A stretch of 63,509 nt of DNA from an uncultured Clostridia bacterium. Its GTDB lineage: Bacteria; Bacillota; Clostridia; Christensenellales; CAG-138. The DNA is taken from NCBI GenBank assembly GCA_947168855.1, contig CAMVNO010000010.1, positions 1 to 63,509 of the forward strand, in the 5' to 3' direction. The translations under genes and the position numbers were made by a program. How positions within the stretch are numbered: the stretch's first letter is position 1; every line of letters begins with the position of its first letter. Below the pieces are notes generated by a model that was given only the letters and a program-made list of their open reading frames with translations, searched no databases and was not told the origin of the DNA. Positions 19,358 to 28,785 of the stretch are shown one piece after another.

Positions 19358-20974
19358 TTATGGAAGCGGCGCGTAGATGCGCATGACGGCTTCCGCCGCT
19401 TTTCGCCCGTCGACCGCTGCGCTGACGATGCCGCCGGCATAGCCCGCGCCTTCGCCGATCGGATACAGTCCTTTATGCGATACGGATTCCATTGCGGCGT
19501 CGCGCAGAATGCGCAGCGGCGAAGACGTCCGGCTTTCGACCGCCGTCAGTACGGCGTCCTCCATGTCGTAGCCTTTGAGCTGACGTCCGAACGCCCTGAG
19601 TCCGTCGCGGATCCCCGCCGTCACAAAGTCCGGCAGACAGTCCGAGAGCTTTGTATACCGCACGCCGGGCCGGTATGTCGGTTCCACCGACTGCGAAGGT
19701 CCCGAGACCTCCCCGCGCAGAAACGCGCCGACCGTGGACGCGGGCGCCGTTCCGTCGCCGCCGCCCGAAAGGAACGCATCGCGCTCGAGCCGGTCCAGAT
19801 ACCGGAGCCCGTCCAGAGGATGCGGACCGAAATCCTCCGGCGTGATCTGCACGACGACCGCCGCGTTGGCGTTTTTCCCGTCGCGCGCAAAGTTGCTCAT
19901 GCCGTTGACCACGACCTGTTCCGGACCGCTCGCGCTTGCAACGACCTGTCCGCCGGGGCACATGCAAAACGTATAGACGCCGCGTTCACCGCTCCGTGCG
20001 GTCAGGCGATATTCCGCCGCGCCGAGCCGCGGATGGCTTGCCATCGGTCCGTACTGACTTGCGTTGATCAGGCTTTGCGGATGCTCGGCGCGCACGCCGA
20101 TCGCAAACGCTTTCGGCGCCATGACGACGCCTTTCTCAAAGAGCATCCGCGCGGTATCGCGTGCGCCGTGCCCGATCGCAAGCAGCAAGGCTGCGCAGGG
20201 TTCCCATGTTTCGCGGTCTCCCTCCCGCACCTGTACTTCGCAGATCGCGCCGTCGCGCATGCGGAAGTCCGTCAGCTTTGCGGAGAATCGCACCTCCCCG
20301 CCCGCCTTTTCGATTCGCGTTCGCAGGTTTTTCACCACGGTCCGGAGCCGGTCCGTTCCGATATGCGGTTTTGCAAGATACGCGATCTCCTCCGGCGCGC
20401 CGGAAGCAATCAGATCGCGCAGCACGCCGTCGATGTGCGGATCGCGGATGCGGGTGGTCAGCTTTCCGTCCGAAAACGTCCCCGCGCCGCCCTCGCCGAA
20501 GGCGACGTTGCTGTCCGGATCCGGGTTCTTTCCCCTTCCGGACCAGTACGTTTCCACATCCTTGACGCGTTCCTCGATCGGGCGTCCGCGCTCGATCACA
20601 AGCGGGCGATATCCGTTTTCGGCAAGCGTCAGCGCCGCAAACAGTCCGGCAGGTCCCAGCCCCGCCACAATGATCCGTCCCTGCGGCTGCTTTGTGCCGA
20701 AGGCAGGCGTTTCCTCTGCGGTTTCATTGACCGGCTCGGCTTTCAGGCGAGGATCTTTGAGAACGCGCTTTGCAGCCGCGTCGCTGAGCGTCAGCTCCGC
20801 GTGGATGCAGTAGAAGATGTCCTGTTTTTTGCGCGCGTCAAGCGCTTGCCGCACGATACGCACCCGAATGAGCGCGTCCTTCGGAATCCCGAGCTTTTTA
20901 CAGCACGAAGCGGCGAACGATTCGTCCGTCGCGTCGAGCTCTTTTCTTAAGTTTTGCAAATAGACCGTTCTCAT
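19358..20974 (-). CDS. NAD(P)/FAD-dependent oxidoreductase (COG2509-like)
   Basis: A 538-residue flavoprotein of the uncharacterised FAD-dependent dehydrogenase family. An N-terminal region of about 95 residues precedes the Rossmann FAD motif (AGLGPAGLFAALTLAENG, then an acidic strand end ERGR). Further landmarks are FGEGGAGTFSDGKLTTR, the segment CMCPGGQVVASASG, and a C-terminal PIGEGAGYAGGI FAD-closing motif followed by DGRKAAEAV. Such proteins are found beside cell-envelope or nucleotide genes in Clostridia; the substrate is unknown. It follows cdaR by 10 bases and is therefore probably in the cdaA-cdaR transcript. Confidence 0.85.
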   Translation of the reverse strand: MRTVYLQNLRKELDATDESFAASCCKKLGIPKDALIRVRIVRQALDARKKQDIFYCIHAELTLSDAAAKRVLKDPRLKAEPVNETAEETPAFGTKQPQGRIIVAGLGPAGLFAALTLAENGYRPLVIERGRPIEERVKDVETYWSGRGKNPDPDSNVAFGEGGAGTFSDGKLTTRIRDPHIDGVLRDLIASGAPEEIAYLAKPHIGTDRLRTVVKNLRTRIEKAGGEVRFSAKLTDFRMRDGAICEVQVREGDRETWEPCAALLLAIGHGARDTARMLFEKGVVMAPKAFAIGVRAEHPQSLINASQYGPMASHPRLGAAEYRLTARSGERGVYTFCMCPGGQVVASASGPEQVVVNGMSNFARDGKNANAAVVVQITPEDFGPHPLDGLRYLDRLERDAFLSGGGDGTAPASTVGAFLRGEVSGPSQSVEPTYRPGVRYTKLSDCLPDFVTAGIRDGLRAFGRQLKGYDMEDAVLTAVESRTSSPLRILRDAAMESVSHKGLYPIGEGAGYAGGIVSAAVDGRKAAEAVMRIYAPLP

Positions 20975-20984
20975 GCAGATCGGC

Positions 20985-22430
20985 TTATCCGTTTGTTTCC
21001 GTCTCCGTGCTGTTCAGAACGACCTCAACCGTATTGCTTACAAGCTCAATCTGGTAGGTCTCGCCGTTCTTTGTGACGTATGTGATCCGGATCGCCGGCT
21101 CGTCTTCATTGTCCGTTTCCCTGACAAGGTAGCTTTCCGCATACAGATCAACGCCCTTGAACAAAAGCTTGAACGGGAGGTTTTGCTTGCCCTGCCCGCA
21201 GCGGGCAAGATCGACCGATGCCGTCAGCCAATCCGGGTTGAACGCATTCATCGCATCGACAAGTCCCGAAACCCTGACCTTGATCGTTTCGGTCTTTTCC
21301 GCGAGCTTCATCCCGTTGTCCGGGTTGGAATACTTGACCTGGATCTCATATTCCGCGCCGTCGACCGTGCGTTTTTTCGTGGCGACCACAACGTTCACCG
21401 AATCCCGCTCCATCGTTATGTCGGCGTCTTCGGGGTACAGAAGCTCCGCTTTCACCGCCGTTCTGCCTTCCTGAGACTCCGGATAGATCAGCTCCGTTTC
21501 GATCTCCGTAACCTTGGCAAGCTCGGAAGCGTCGCCGTAAATACGGACCGTGTCTGTTTCTCCGCGTTTGATCTCGCAGATATATTCATAGACGTCTGTG
21601 TCGATCTGCTCTTCGGAGATGCTCAGCTTGATCGGAACCTCCTTATACCGGCGGATCACGATATCCTCTACATTCACCACGACCCCGTCCGTCGCATTTG
21701 AAACGATGACCTCACCGCTTGCGTCCCTGAACGTGACGGGAAGAATCCTCGAGAAGGTTCCCGTCACCTTGGACAGATCGTCATTGTCAAACGAAGACAG
21801 GTCAATCGTGACCTCGGCGCCGGAGATCCTGTCGATATCGGATTTCAAACCCGTGATCTGCGAAACGGTGACCTTCTTCGGCGGAATGCATTCGAAATAC
21901 TCCGGAAGCGTGTCGTTCATTTTCACAATGGCAGGAAGGCTTCCTTCAAGCTGCACGGACGCCGTCATGCGCTCGCTGACCTTGACCCGTTCGATCGTGA
22001 CCTTTGCCCGCTCCGTCGACGTGTTCTTCAGCACGCCGTATTCCGGGATCGAAGTCATGATGCCGACCTCGACCGTTTTGCGGTCCGGATCCTGGTCGGA
22101 AATCGTAATGCTTCCGAGATCCACATAGCACCGTACGCGCGAAGCATCCAGCATGCTGTGCATATCGATTCCGGCTTCGACATTGACGTCGACCGTCGAC
22201 GGACTGATCTCAACGACTTCCCAGCCTTTTCCCTTCAATCTGCTTTCGTTCTGATAATCAATGCTGACGTCCGTTACCCGCTTGACGTATTTCGGCTTTT
22301 CTTCGGAAAGCACATAGCCCCAAAGCAGCAGTGCAAACACCAGCGCGGCGATCTTGATCGGAATATTCTTGGTAAAGACGCTCTTGAAAAACTGTCCGAG
22401 CGCGGAGAAAAACTTTTGCCGTTTTGTCAT
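20985..22430 (-). CDS. cdaR: CdaA regulatory protein CdaR (YbbR domains)
   Basis: A 481-residue protein with one N-terminal membrane helix (about 22-40) and an extracellular part made of repeated YbbR domains (four by eye, each beginning with a V.V..E or similar strand). YbbR/CdaR proteins bind the membrane c-di-AMP cyclase CdaA and modulate it. The ATG at 22430 sits 1 base after the cdaA stop, with GGAGGC upstream. The usual third gene glmM is not next; a flavoprotein gene follows instead. Confidence 0.88.
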   Translation of the reverse strand: MTKRQKFFSALGQFFKSVFTKNIPIKIAALVFALLLWGYVLSEEKPKYVKRVTDVSIDYQNESRLKGKGWEVVEISPSTVDVNVEAGIDMHSMLDASRVRCYVDLGSITISDQDPDRKTVEVGIMTSIPEYGVLKNTSTERAKVTIERVKVSERMTASVQLEGSLPAIVKMNDTLPEYFECIPPKKVTVSQITGLKSDIDRISGAEVTIDLSSFDNDDLSKVTGTFSRILPVTFRDASGEVIVSNATDGVVVNVEDIVIRRYKEVPIKLSISEEQIDTDVYEYICEIKRGETDTVRIYGDASELAKVTEIETELIYPESQEGRTAVKAELLYPEDADITMERDSVNVVVATKKRTVDGAEYEIQVKYSNPDNGMKLAEKTETIKVRVSGLVDAMNAFNPDWLTASVDLARCGQGKQNLPFKLLFKGVDLYAESYLVRETDNEDEPAIRITYVTKNGETYQIELVSNTVEVVLNSTETETNG

Positions 22431-22431
22431 G

Positions 22432-23298
22432 TTATGCCTCCGCCCCCCTTTTCTTTCTCTTCCACGGGAGCACAAATCCCGTGTCGTCTTTCAAAAGCAG
22501 GCTTTCAAGCTGATCGTTCAGCGCTTTCTCATCGAGGAATCGAATCAGCTTGCCTTCGTGCGCAACGGAGATCGCGCCGGTTTCCTCTGAAACGACGATG
22601 ACCACGCAGTCCGACGCGGAAGAAACCCCCAGCGCGGCGCGATGACGCGTCCCGAGCTCACGCGCGACCTTGGTGTCGTCGGACAGCGGCAAAAGGCAGC
22701 TTGCGGCAACCACGGTCGTTCCGCGCACCACGACTGCGCCGTCGTGCAGCGGCGTGTTCGGTTCAAAAATGTTCTCGATCAGCGCGCCGGAGATCTCCGC
22801 GTTCAGCGGAATTCCCGTTGCGGCAATGTCGCCGAGACCGGAGCGGCGTTCAAACACGATCAGCGCGCCGACGCGGCGCTTTGCAAGATGCAGGATCGAA
22901 CGTTTCAGGTCCATGACGACCCGTCTGGAATCGGTCTCGCTTGCGCCGCCGAACAGTTTGGTCAGCCGGTTCGTGCCGATACGGCTCAGCATCCGTCTGA
23001 TCTCCGGTGTGAAAAGAATGAACAGAATGATGAAAATGGAACCGCCGGCAAGCGTGCTGTTCAGCACCCAGTAGATCGTCCACAAATTGAGCAGGCGCGC
23101 CAAAACGGAGAACACGAACAAAAGTCCGATTCCCTTCATGACCTGAAACGCGCGCGTTTCCTTTGTCCACTCCAGAATTTTATACAGGAAGATGGTTATA
23201 ATCAGCACGTCGAAGACAAAGCTTGCAAGACCGCTCGGGGTCTTGATCGCGCTGAAGATGGTTTGGAATATCGTAATCAGATCCAACTTCCCGATCAC
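22432..23298 (-). CDS. cdaA: Diadenylate cyclase CdaA
   Basis: A 288-residue membrane-bound c-di-AMP synthase. About three N-terminal membrane helices (roughly 15-100) precede the DAC domain. Both catalytic motifs are present: DGA in TPLHDGAVVVRG (about 186) and RHR in GTRHRAALG (about 219). c-di-AMP controls potassium and osmolyte uptake and cell-wall homeostasis. It is the first gene of cdaA-cdaR-flavoprotein, with a promoter embedded in a dyad. Length is normal for the family. Confidence 0.95.
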   Translation of the reverse strand: MIGKLDLITIFQTIFSAIKTPSGLASFVFDVLIITIFLYKILEWTKETRAFQVMKGIGLLFVFSVLARLLNLWTIYWVLNSTLAGGSIFIILFILFTPEIRRMLSRIGTNRLTKLFGGASETDSRRVVMDLKRSILHLAKRRVGALIVFERRSGLGDIAATGIPLNAEISGALIENIFEPNTPLHDGAVVVRGTTVVAASCLLPLSDDTKVARELGTRHRAALGVSSASDCVVIVVSEETGAISVAHEGKLIRFLDEKALNDQLESLLLKDDTGFVLPWKRKKRGAEA

Positions 23299-23347
23299 CT
23301 CTCTCTCATGCGTCCGCAGATGCGTCGCAGAATACTATGACAATCAT

Positions 23348-23377
23348 ATTATACCATCAATGTGTCATAATTGTCAC
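23348..23377 (-). promoter_or_regulatory. cdaA promoter within a TGACAAT...ATTGTCA dyad
   Basis: Minus strand -10 TATAAT (23348-23353) with a -35-like GTGACA (23372-23377), 18-base spacer. A near-perfect inverted repeat (TGACAATTAT / ATGATTGTCA, 9 of 10 pairs) brackets the spacer and -10. Such placement suits a repressor operator, but no regulator is identified. Confidence 0.6.
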
Positions 23378-23384
23378 GCAATTA

Positions 23385-24965
23385 TTACAAATTCCGGCGA
23401 ATTTGTTCCGCGTTTTTCATCAGGTGCAGATAGACCGCCGCCGCCGCGCAGAGAACCGCCGCCGCAATCGCCGGCGTAAGCCAATGCAGCCCGCTGAGCA
23501 GCGCCGGAAGCACGGAAACGGCAACGAGTCCAAGCCCGCTCAGCAGCATCACGAGCACCGAACCGCTTTGCTTTACGACCTCCGTGTCCGATTTCCAGGT
23601 AAGCCGCGGCATGCAGGCATTGACATACAGCCCGAACACCGTCGTAAACAGCAGCGCGGCGATCGGCATGAGTACGACCCCCAAAAGATCCGCCGCCGTC
23701 AAAAAAGACCGGAAAGAAACCGTCAGCAGCACGATTGCAAGCAGCAGCGACGGACCGACGAGAAGCAGATTCATCAGAAGCTTGGCGCGAAGCCACAGCT
23801 TTGCGGAGACCGGCAGGGTCTTTGCGATCCAGATCCCCTTTCCCTCCATCGAAATCGCGCAGGACGTCGTCGGCGAGATCGTCGCGCAGAAGATCAGTAC
23901 GCCGGTCAGCGCCGCGGAAGCGTACGCCTCCACGGACATCTGCTTCAGCAGAACGGAAAGCGTCCCCGAAAACGCCGCTCCCGCAATGCCGAGCACGGCG
24001 ATCAGGATCGAGCCGATGATCGTATTGACCACCCACGCCGTGCTGTTGAAAAACCGCTTGCGTTCGATCCGGAACAGCGCCTGCAGCGCGCCGCTTCTTC
24101 TGAGCGATCCGAGCCGGTAGTTCTTCACATGATATCCGGCGGTCAGCCGGTCGTGCAGCGGCAGAAACGTCCGGTTCAGAATCAGAACAAAGAGCGCGCA
24201 CAGCGCCGCAGACCCGATGATAAACAGCGCCGCATGAGAAAAGCTGCCCGTCGCGCCCTTTGCAAACCACAGCGCCGGCGGATAGATCCTTGACGTGACC
24301 GAAACGGCTTCTCCCAGCGCATGGATAAAGCGGCTGCTCAGCTGCGGAAACATATACGCGAAGATGATGAACCCCATCAGAAGGATCATCTTGATCGCCG
24401 ATGTGATCCCCTTCTTATACTTGCTGCGGGCAAACGCCGCGGAAAGCAGCAGATCCGCGCCGCTTCCGATCACGACCGGAACGACCGGCAGAAGCAGCAG
24501 CATCACGGGAAACACCGGATAGAACCACCATGCCGGCGCGCACAGGATCGCGTAGATCACGCCGCACGGCACAAGATAGGCGGCGCAGTACAGCGCCTCC
24601 ACCGAATACAGCGCGAAAAACCGCGCGAGCACGATCAGCGGGATCGGAATCGGCATCCCCATCAGCGTGTCGAAATCCGCAAAGCCGGACAGCGTCGCCC
24701 CGCCCTGCGCAAACGCCATCGCAAGCGCGAAAATGCTCGCCATCGTTGCGATCATCAGAAACGGGACCGCGGGATCCACGCCCGTCGAGATCATCTGATA
24801 GGAGGTTATGGCGGACATGCCGCCGTACACCACGACGATGAGACCGATTGCAACGACGCCCATGACGGCGTTCCTGCGCTCTCTGGCGTCCCTGGAATAC
24901 CGGATCACCGGGAAACGGAAAATGCTGTTCAGATACAGCTTGATCAGCGTTCGGAAGCTCTTCAT
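23385..24965 (-). CDS. ABC-2 type exporter permease
   Basis: A 526-residue membrane protein with about twelve hydrophobic segments, related to large ABC exporter permeases paired with CcmA/EcsA-like ATPases. Landmarks include VLARFFALYSVEALYCAAYLVP and MEGKGIWIAKTLPVSAKLWLRAKLL, the latter typical of this permease group. The start overlaps the ATPase stop by 4 bases (ATGA), so subunits are translated together. Substrate unknown. An 8-bp inverted repeat (23387-23394/23399-23406) covers the stop codon but lacks a T-tail. Confidence 0.8.
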   Translation of the reverse strand: MKSFRTLIKLYLNSIFRFPVIRYSRDARERRNAVMGVVAIGLIVVVYGGMSAITSYQMISTGVDPAVPFLMIATMASIFALAMAFAQGGATLSGFADFDTLMGMPIPIPLIVLARFFALYSVEALYCAAYLVPCGVIYAILCAPAWWFYPVFPVMLLLLPVVPVVIGSGADLLLSAAFARSKYKKGITSAIKMILLMGFIIFAYMFPQLSSRFIHALGEAVSVTSRIYPPALWFAKGATGSFSHAALFIIGSAALCALFVLILNRTFLPLHDRLTAGYHVKNYRLGSLRRSGALQALFRIERKRFFNSTAWVVNTIIGSILIAVLGIAGAAFSGTLSVLLKQMSVEAYASAALTGVLIFCATISPTTSCAISMEGKGIWIAKTLPVSAKLWLRAKLLMNLLLVGPSLLLAIVLLTVSFRSFLTAADLLGVVLMPIAALLFTTVFGLYVNACMPRLTWKSDTEVVKQSGSVLVMLLSGLGLVAVSVLPALLSGLHWLTPAIAAAVLCAAAAVYLHLMKNAEQIRRNL

Positions 24966-25672
24966 TCGTCCGACAGCTCCAAAAAGAGTTCTTCGAGGGA
25001 ATTGTCGCCGCGCACCTCATCCATCGGTCCCGCCTTAACGAGCTTGCCGTTTTTGATGATCGCGATCTTGTTGCAGAGCTTCTCCGCAACCTCCAGCACA
25101 TGCGTGCTGAAAAAGATCGCGCAGCCGTTTTCGCACAGCTCGTGCATGATGCTCTTCAGCGTGTGCGCCGCCTTCGGGTCCAGCCCCACAAACGGCTCGT
25201 CGAGCATCAGCAGCTTCGGACGCTGAATGAGCGCGCCGATCAGCGCCAGCTTCTGGCACATGCCGTGCGAATACGAGCCCACGAGATCGCCGAGCTTGGA
25301 TTCGATCTCGAACGCCGCAGCGTACTGCTGAATGCGTTCGCGGCGCGTCTCTTCGTCGATGCCGTAGATATCGCAAAGGAAATTCAGGTATCCCTCCCCG
25401 GTCAGAAACGTGTACAGATCGGGATTGTCCGGGATATAGCGCATGATGCGCTTCGCCGACATCGGATCCTTCCGGATGTCGATGCCGTCGATCAGGATCT
25501 CTCCGGCGTCAAACGGCAGAATGCCCGAAATGCAGCGCAGCGTCGTCGTCTTGCCCGCGCCGTTGTGTCCGATGAAGCCGTAAATGTCGCCCGCCTCAAC
25601 GGTCAGCGACAAATCGTCGACCGCGCGCGGTCCGTTTCCGTAGGATTTGATCAGGTTCCGGATCTCAAGCAT
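24962..25672 (-). CDS. ABC transporter ATP-binding protein
   Basis: A 236-residue ATPase. Walker A is GHNGAGKTTTLR (about 35-46), Walker B LLMLDEPFVGLD, H-loop FSTHVLE. The signature motif reads YSHGMCQK in place of LSGGQ, a form common in the ABC-2 exporter ATPases. It sits 3 bases after yhbY and overlaps the permease gene, forming the downstream end of the trxB-nth-obg-yhbY transcript. Confidence 0.9.
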   Translation of the reverse strand: MLEIRNLIKSYGNGPRAVDDLSLTVEAGDIYGFIGHNGAGKTTTLRCISGILPFDAGEILIDGIDIRKDPMSAKRIMRYIPDNPDLYTFLTGEGYLNFLCDIYGIDEETRRERIQQYAAAFEIESKLGDLVGSYSHGMCQKLALIGALIQRPKLLMLDEPFVGLDPKAAHTLKSIMHELCENGCAIFFSTHVLEVAEKLCNKIAIIKNGKLVKAGPMDEVRGDNSLEELFLELSDE

Positions 25673-25675
25673 GGA

Positions 25676-25945
25676 TTATTCCTCTTCCTTTTTGCGATAC
25701 AGCACGAGCTTCCGCCCGATGCACTGGATGATTTCGGCGCCTGTCGCTTCCGCAAGCTGCCCGGCGGCTTCCCTGGCGGAAAGCTCGCTCGTTTCGAGCA
25801 CGGAGAGCTTGATGAGCTCGCGCTTTTTGAGCGCGGCGTCGACCGCCTCAATGAGCGGTTCCGTGATGTTGTCCTTGCCGATCTGAAAGATCGCGGTAAG
25901 CTGGTTCGCCTGTTTTCTGAATTCTGCACGTTCTTTGCCTGTCAT
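25676..25945 (-). CDS. yhbY: YhbY family RNA-binding protein
   Basis: An 89-residue CRM-domain protein associated with 50S ribosome assembly. It has the N-terminal LRK-like helix (FRKQANQLTAIFQIGKDNIT), with the IGK(D/N) loop, the KKRELIKLSVLE strand, and the IIQCIGRKLVLYR C-terminal strand. It lies 15 bases after obg, a common arrangement in Bacillota. Confidence 0.9.
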   Translation of the reverse strand: MTGKERAEFRKQANQLTAIFQIGKDNITEPLIEAVDAALKKRELIKLSVLETSELSAREAAGQLAEATGAEIIQCIGRKLVLYRKKEEE

Positions 25946-25960
25946 ATACCTTGTCCTTTC

Positions 25961-27232
25961 TTAATCCGTAAAATCAAATTCCCATTCGCCGAGGCGGATC
26001 GTGTCGCCGTCTTTGGCTCCCATTTCGCGAAGCGCGGAGATGATGCCCGTCTTGATCAGCAGCTGCTGGAAACGGCGCATCGAAACGTCGTCCTCCGGAT
26101 CGGTCGTGTCGAGGATCCGCTCGACGTCGCCGCCCTCGACCACGAATACGCCCGCGTCGTCGCGGTGCACCGTGAAGCCCTTTTCATACTGCGCGCCGAC
26201 GAGCAGCTCGGTCTCGTCGTAAACCCGCACCGGCGGGAGCGCGTCGAGCATCTGTACGATGCGATCGAGCATCGGACCGAAGCCCTCGGTCGTCGCCGCG
26301 GATACCGCGAACACCGGAACGCCCTGCGGCTCCAGCGCCGCTCTGATCCGCTCAAAGTTCTCCTCCGCGCCCGGAATGTCCATCTTGTTGCATGCCACGA
26401 TCTGCGGCAGGCCCGCAAGCGCGTCGGAGAATTTCGACAGCTCCGCGTTGATCTTTTCGTAATCGTCCAGCGGATCTCTGAGCTCGCTGCCGGACGCGTC
26501 CAGCACGTGCACGAGGATGCGCGTGCGCTCGATGTGCCGTAAAAAGTCGTGTCCGAGCCCCGCGCCCTCCGCGGCGCCCTCGATCAGCCCCGGGATGTCC
26601 GCCATCACAAACGAGCGGTCATAGCGCGTCGCCACGCCGAGGTTCGGCGTCAGCGTCGTGAAATGGTACGCCGCGATCTTCGGCTTCGCACTGGTCAGCA
26701 CGGACAGGATCGTGGACTTGCCGACCGACGGCAGTCCGATGATGCCGACGTCCGCGATCGTCTTGAGCTCCAGCTCGACGGTCCGTTCCTCGGTCTTGAT
26801 CCCGTTCTGCGCAAAGCGCGGCGCCTGCTTGGTCGCCGTGGCAAAGCGCGCGTTGCCCTTGCCTCCCCTGCCGCCGTACAGTACGATGCGCTGTTTTCCG
26901 GGCTCGCTCATATCCGCGACGATGCTGCCGGTCTCGACGTCGCGCACGATCGTGCCGACCGGCACCTTGATCAGAAGGTCCTCGCCGTTTTTGCCCGCCA
27001 TGAGCTCCGCCCTGCCCTGCTCGCCGTCCTGCGCGCGAAAATGCCGGTAGCGCTTGAAATCGAGCAGCGTGGACGCCTGCGGATCCGCGACGAACACAAT
27101 GTTGCCGCCCCTGCCGCCGTCGCCGCCGGAGGGTCCGCCCTTCATGACGTATTTTTCGCGGTGGAACGACGCGCAGCCGTCGCCGCCGTTTCCCGCCTTG
27201 ATATGGATCGTCGCTTTATCAATGAACTGCAT
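25961..27232 (-). CDS. obg: GTPase ObgE/CgtA
   Basis: A 423-residue ribosome-assembly and stress GTPase. The N-terminal Gly-rich Obg fold (GGPSGGDGGRGGNIVF) is followed by the G domain (G1 GLPSVGKSTIL about 165; DIPGLIEGAAEGAGLG; NKMD) and a C-terminal OCT domain (YEKGFTVHRDDAGVFVVEGG to the end). The ATG overlaps the nth gene by 14 bases and has AGGAGATT upstream. Normal Bacillota architecture. Confidence 0.96.
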   Translation of the reverse strand: MQFIDKATIHIKAGNGGDGCASFHREKYVMKGGPSGGDGGRGGNIVFVADPQASTLLDFKRYRHFRAQDGEQGRAELMAGKNGEDLLIKVPVGTIVRDVETGSIVADMSEPGKQRIVLYGGRGGKGNARFATATKQAPRFAQNGIKTEERTVELELKTIADVGIIGLPSVGKSTILSVLTSAKPKIAAYHFTTLTPNLGVATRYDRSFVMADIPGLIEGAAEGAGLGHDFLRHIERTRILVHVLDASGSELRDPLDDYEKINAELSKFSDALAGLPQIVACNKMDIPGAEENFERIRAALEPQGVPVFAVSAATTEGFGPMLDRIVQMLDALPPVRVYDETELLVGAQYEKGFTVHRDDAGVFVVEGGDVERILDTTDPEDDVSMRRFQQLLIKTGIISALREMGAKDGDTIRLGEWEFDFTD

Positions 27233-27848
27233 GTTCGCAAATCTCCTTTAAGGGGCAGTCAGGACACTTCGGGCGCTGCGCCGCGCAGACCTGTCTGCCG
27301 TGATAGATCAGCCAATGGTGCGCGTCGCCCCAATCCTGTTCGGGGATATGCGCCATCAGCTGCTGTTCGGTTTTCTCCACGTTCTTTGCCTCGGTCAGTC
27401 CGATGCGGTTTGCCACGCGGAACACGTGCGTATCGACCGCGATCGCCGGGACCCTGAACGCGTTGGACAGCACGACGTTCGCCGTCTTTCTGCCGACGCC
27501 GGGAAGCTTGGTGAGCTCCTCGCGCGTTTCGGGGACCTTTCCGCCGTATTGTTCGAGAAGGATCCGGCTCATTTCGAGGATGTGCTCGCCCTTCATGCGG
27601 TAGAACCCGCAGCTCTTGATATACGGTTCGAGCGTTTCAAAATCCATCGCGGCGAACGCTTCCGGCGTGTTGTATTTCGGAAACAGCACGTCCGTGCATT
27701 TGTTCACCTGCTTGTCCGTGCATTGCGCGGAGAGCATCGTCGCGACCAGAAGCTCGAACGGCGAGGAAAAATGCAGCGCCGGTTTCGCGTCCGGATAGGT
27801 CTTTTTCAGGATGTCGAGCGCCTCGGCCCGTTGTGCTTCACTTAACAC
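27219..27848 (-). CDS. nth: Endonuclease III
   Basis: A 209-residue base-excision DNA glycosylase/AP lyase for oxidised pyrimidines. The helix-hairpin-helix LPGVGRKTANVVL holds the catalytic Lys (about 120), the catalytic Asp is in AVDTHVFR (about 138), and four Cys (188, 195, 198, 204; C-x6-C-x2-C-x5-C) bind the [4Fe-4S] cluster. The GTG at 27848 is chosen because GGAGG lies 7 bases upstream and the family N-terminus follows; it overlaps trxB by 11 bases. An earlier start at 27893 would add an Arg-rich leader without support. Confidence 0.93.
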   Translation of the reverse strand: MLSEAQRAEALDILKKTYPDAKPALHFSSPFELLVATMLSAQCTDKQVNKCTDVLFPKYNTPEAFAAMDFETLEPYIKSCGFYRMKGEHILEMSRILLEQYGGKVPETREELTKLPGVGRKTANVVLSNAFRVPAIAVDTHVFRVANRIGLTEAKNVEKTEQQLMAHIPEQDWGDAHHWLIYHGRQVCAAQRPKCPDCPLKEICEHAVH

Positions 27849-28749
27849 GGCTTGCCTCCAATGCACAGGTTGCGGCGATCGCGCCGTCCGCACACGCGGT
27901 CACGACCTGCCGAAGCGGGGTATTTCGCACATCGCCCGCTGCGAAAACGCCGGGGATGCTCGTCTGCATTTTTTCATCGGTGATCACGCTGCCGTTTTCC
28001 GCAAGCGCGACCTGATCGCGGAACAGCTCGGTGCGCGGCGCCACGCCGACCGCCACGAACGCGCCGTCGGTCGAAAGCTCGGAGCTCTCGCCGGTCACGC
28101 GGTTTCTGAGCCGGATCCCGGACAGCCTGTCTTCGCCGAGAAACGCCTCCGGAACGCTGTTCCAGATGAATCCGATGTTTTCGGTCTTCAGCGCCGCGTC
28201 GGCTAAAATCGCGCTTGCGCGGAGCGCGTCGCGCCGGTGCACGACATAGACCTGTTTGCAGAGCTTGGCAAGATACAGCGCGTCGGAGATTGCCGTATCG
28301 CCGCCGCCGATGACCGTTGCCGTGCGGTTCTTATAGAACGCGCCGTCGCAGGTCGCGCAATAGCTCACGCCGTGCCCGGTCAGCTCCTTTTCGCCGGGGA
28401 TGCCGAGCGTTTTCGGGGAAGCGCCGGTTGCAAGGATCACGGTCTTCGCTTCGATGCGCGCGCCGTTGAACAGGAAATGCTTCGGGTCCTCGTCGAGCGC
28501 AAGCTCCGTCACCGCGCCGTATTCGATCTTCAGCCCGAACGCCGTCGCATGCTCCTCAAACCGCGCCGCCAGCGCATACCCGTCCGGTCCGTCGGAAATG
28601 CCCGGGTAATTGTCGATCCGGTGCGTTTTCACGATCTGTCCGCCTGCGAACATTTCTTCATAAACGCAGACGTTCGCGCCGCCGCGCACGGCATACAGCC
28701 CCGCCGCAAGTCCCGCGGGACCGCCGCCGATGATTGCGATATCCAGCAT
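27838..28749 (-). CDS. trxB: Thioredoxin reductase
   Basis: A 303-residue NADPH-dependent flavoprotein. FAD motif IIGGGPAGLAAGLYAVRGG at the N-terminus, the redox disulphide CATC (about 133) in GVSYCATCDGAFY, NADPH motif VIGGGDTAISDALYLA, and the FAD-closing GVFAAGDVRNTPLRQVVTA. The ATG at 28749 has GAGGAG upstream; an upstream start at 28779 is less likely. First gene of a six-gene transcript including nth, obg, yhbY and the ABC exporter. Confidence 0.95.
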   Translation of the reverse strand: MLDIAIIGGGPAGLAAGLYAVRGGANVCVYEEMFAGGQIVKTHRIDNYPGISDGPDGYALAARFEEHATAFGLKIEYGAVTELALDEDPKHFLFNGARIEAKTVILATGASPKTLGIPGEKELTGHGVSYCATCDGAFYKNRTATVIGGGDTAISDALYLAKLCKQVYVVHRRDALRASAILADAALKTENIGFIWNSVPEAFLGEDRLSGIRLRNRVTGESSELSTDGAFVAVGVAPRTELFRDQVALAENGSVITDEKMQTSIPGVFAAGDVRNTPLRQVVTACADGAIAATCALEASRVK

Positions 28750-28785
28750 GATCTTCTCCTCGTTTCCGTAAAATCTCACAGATAC

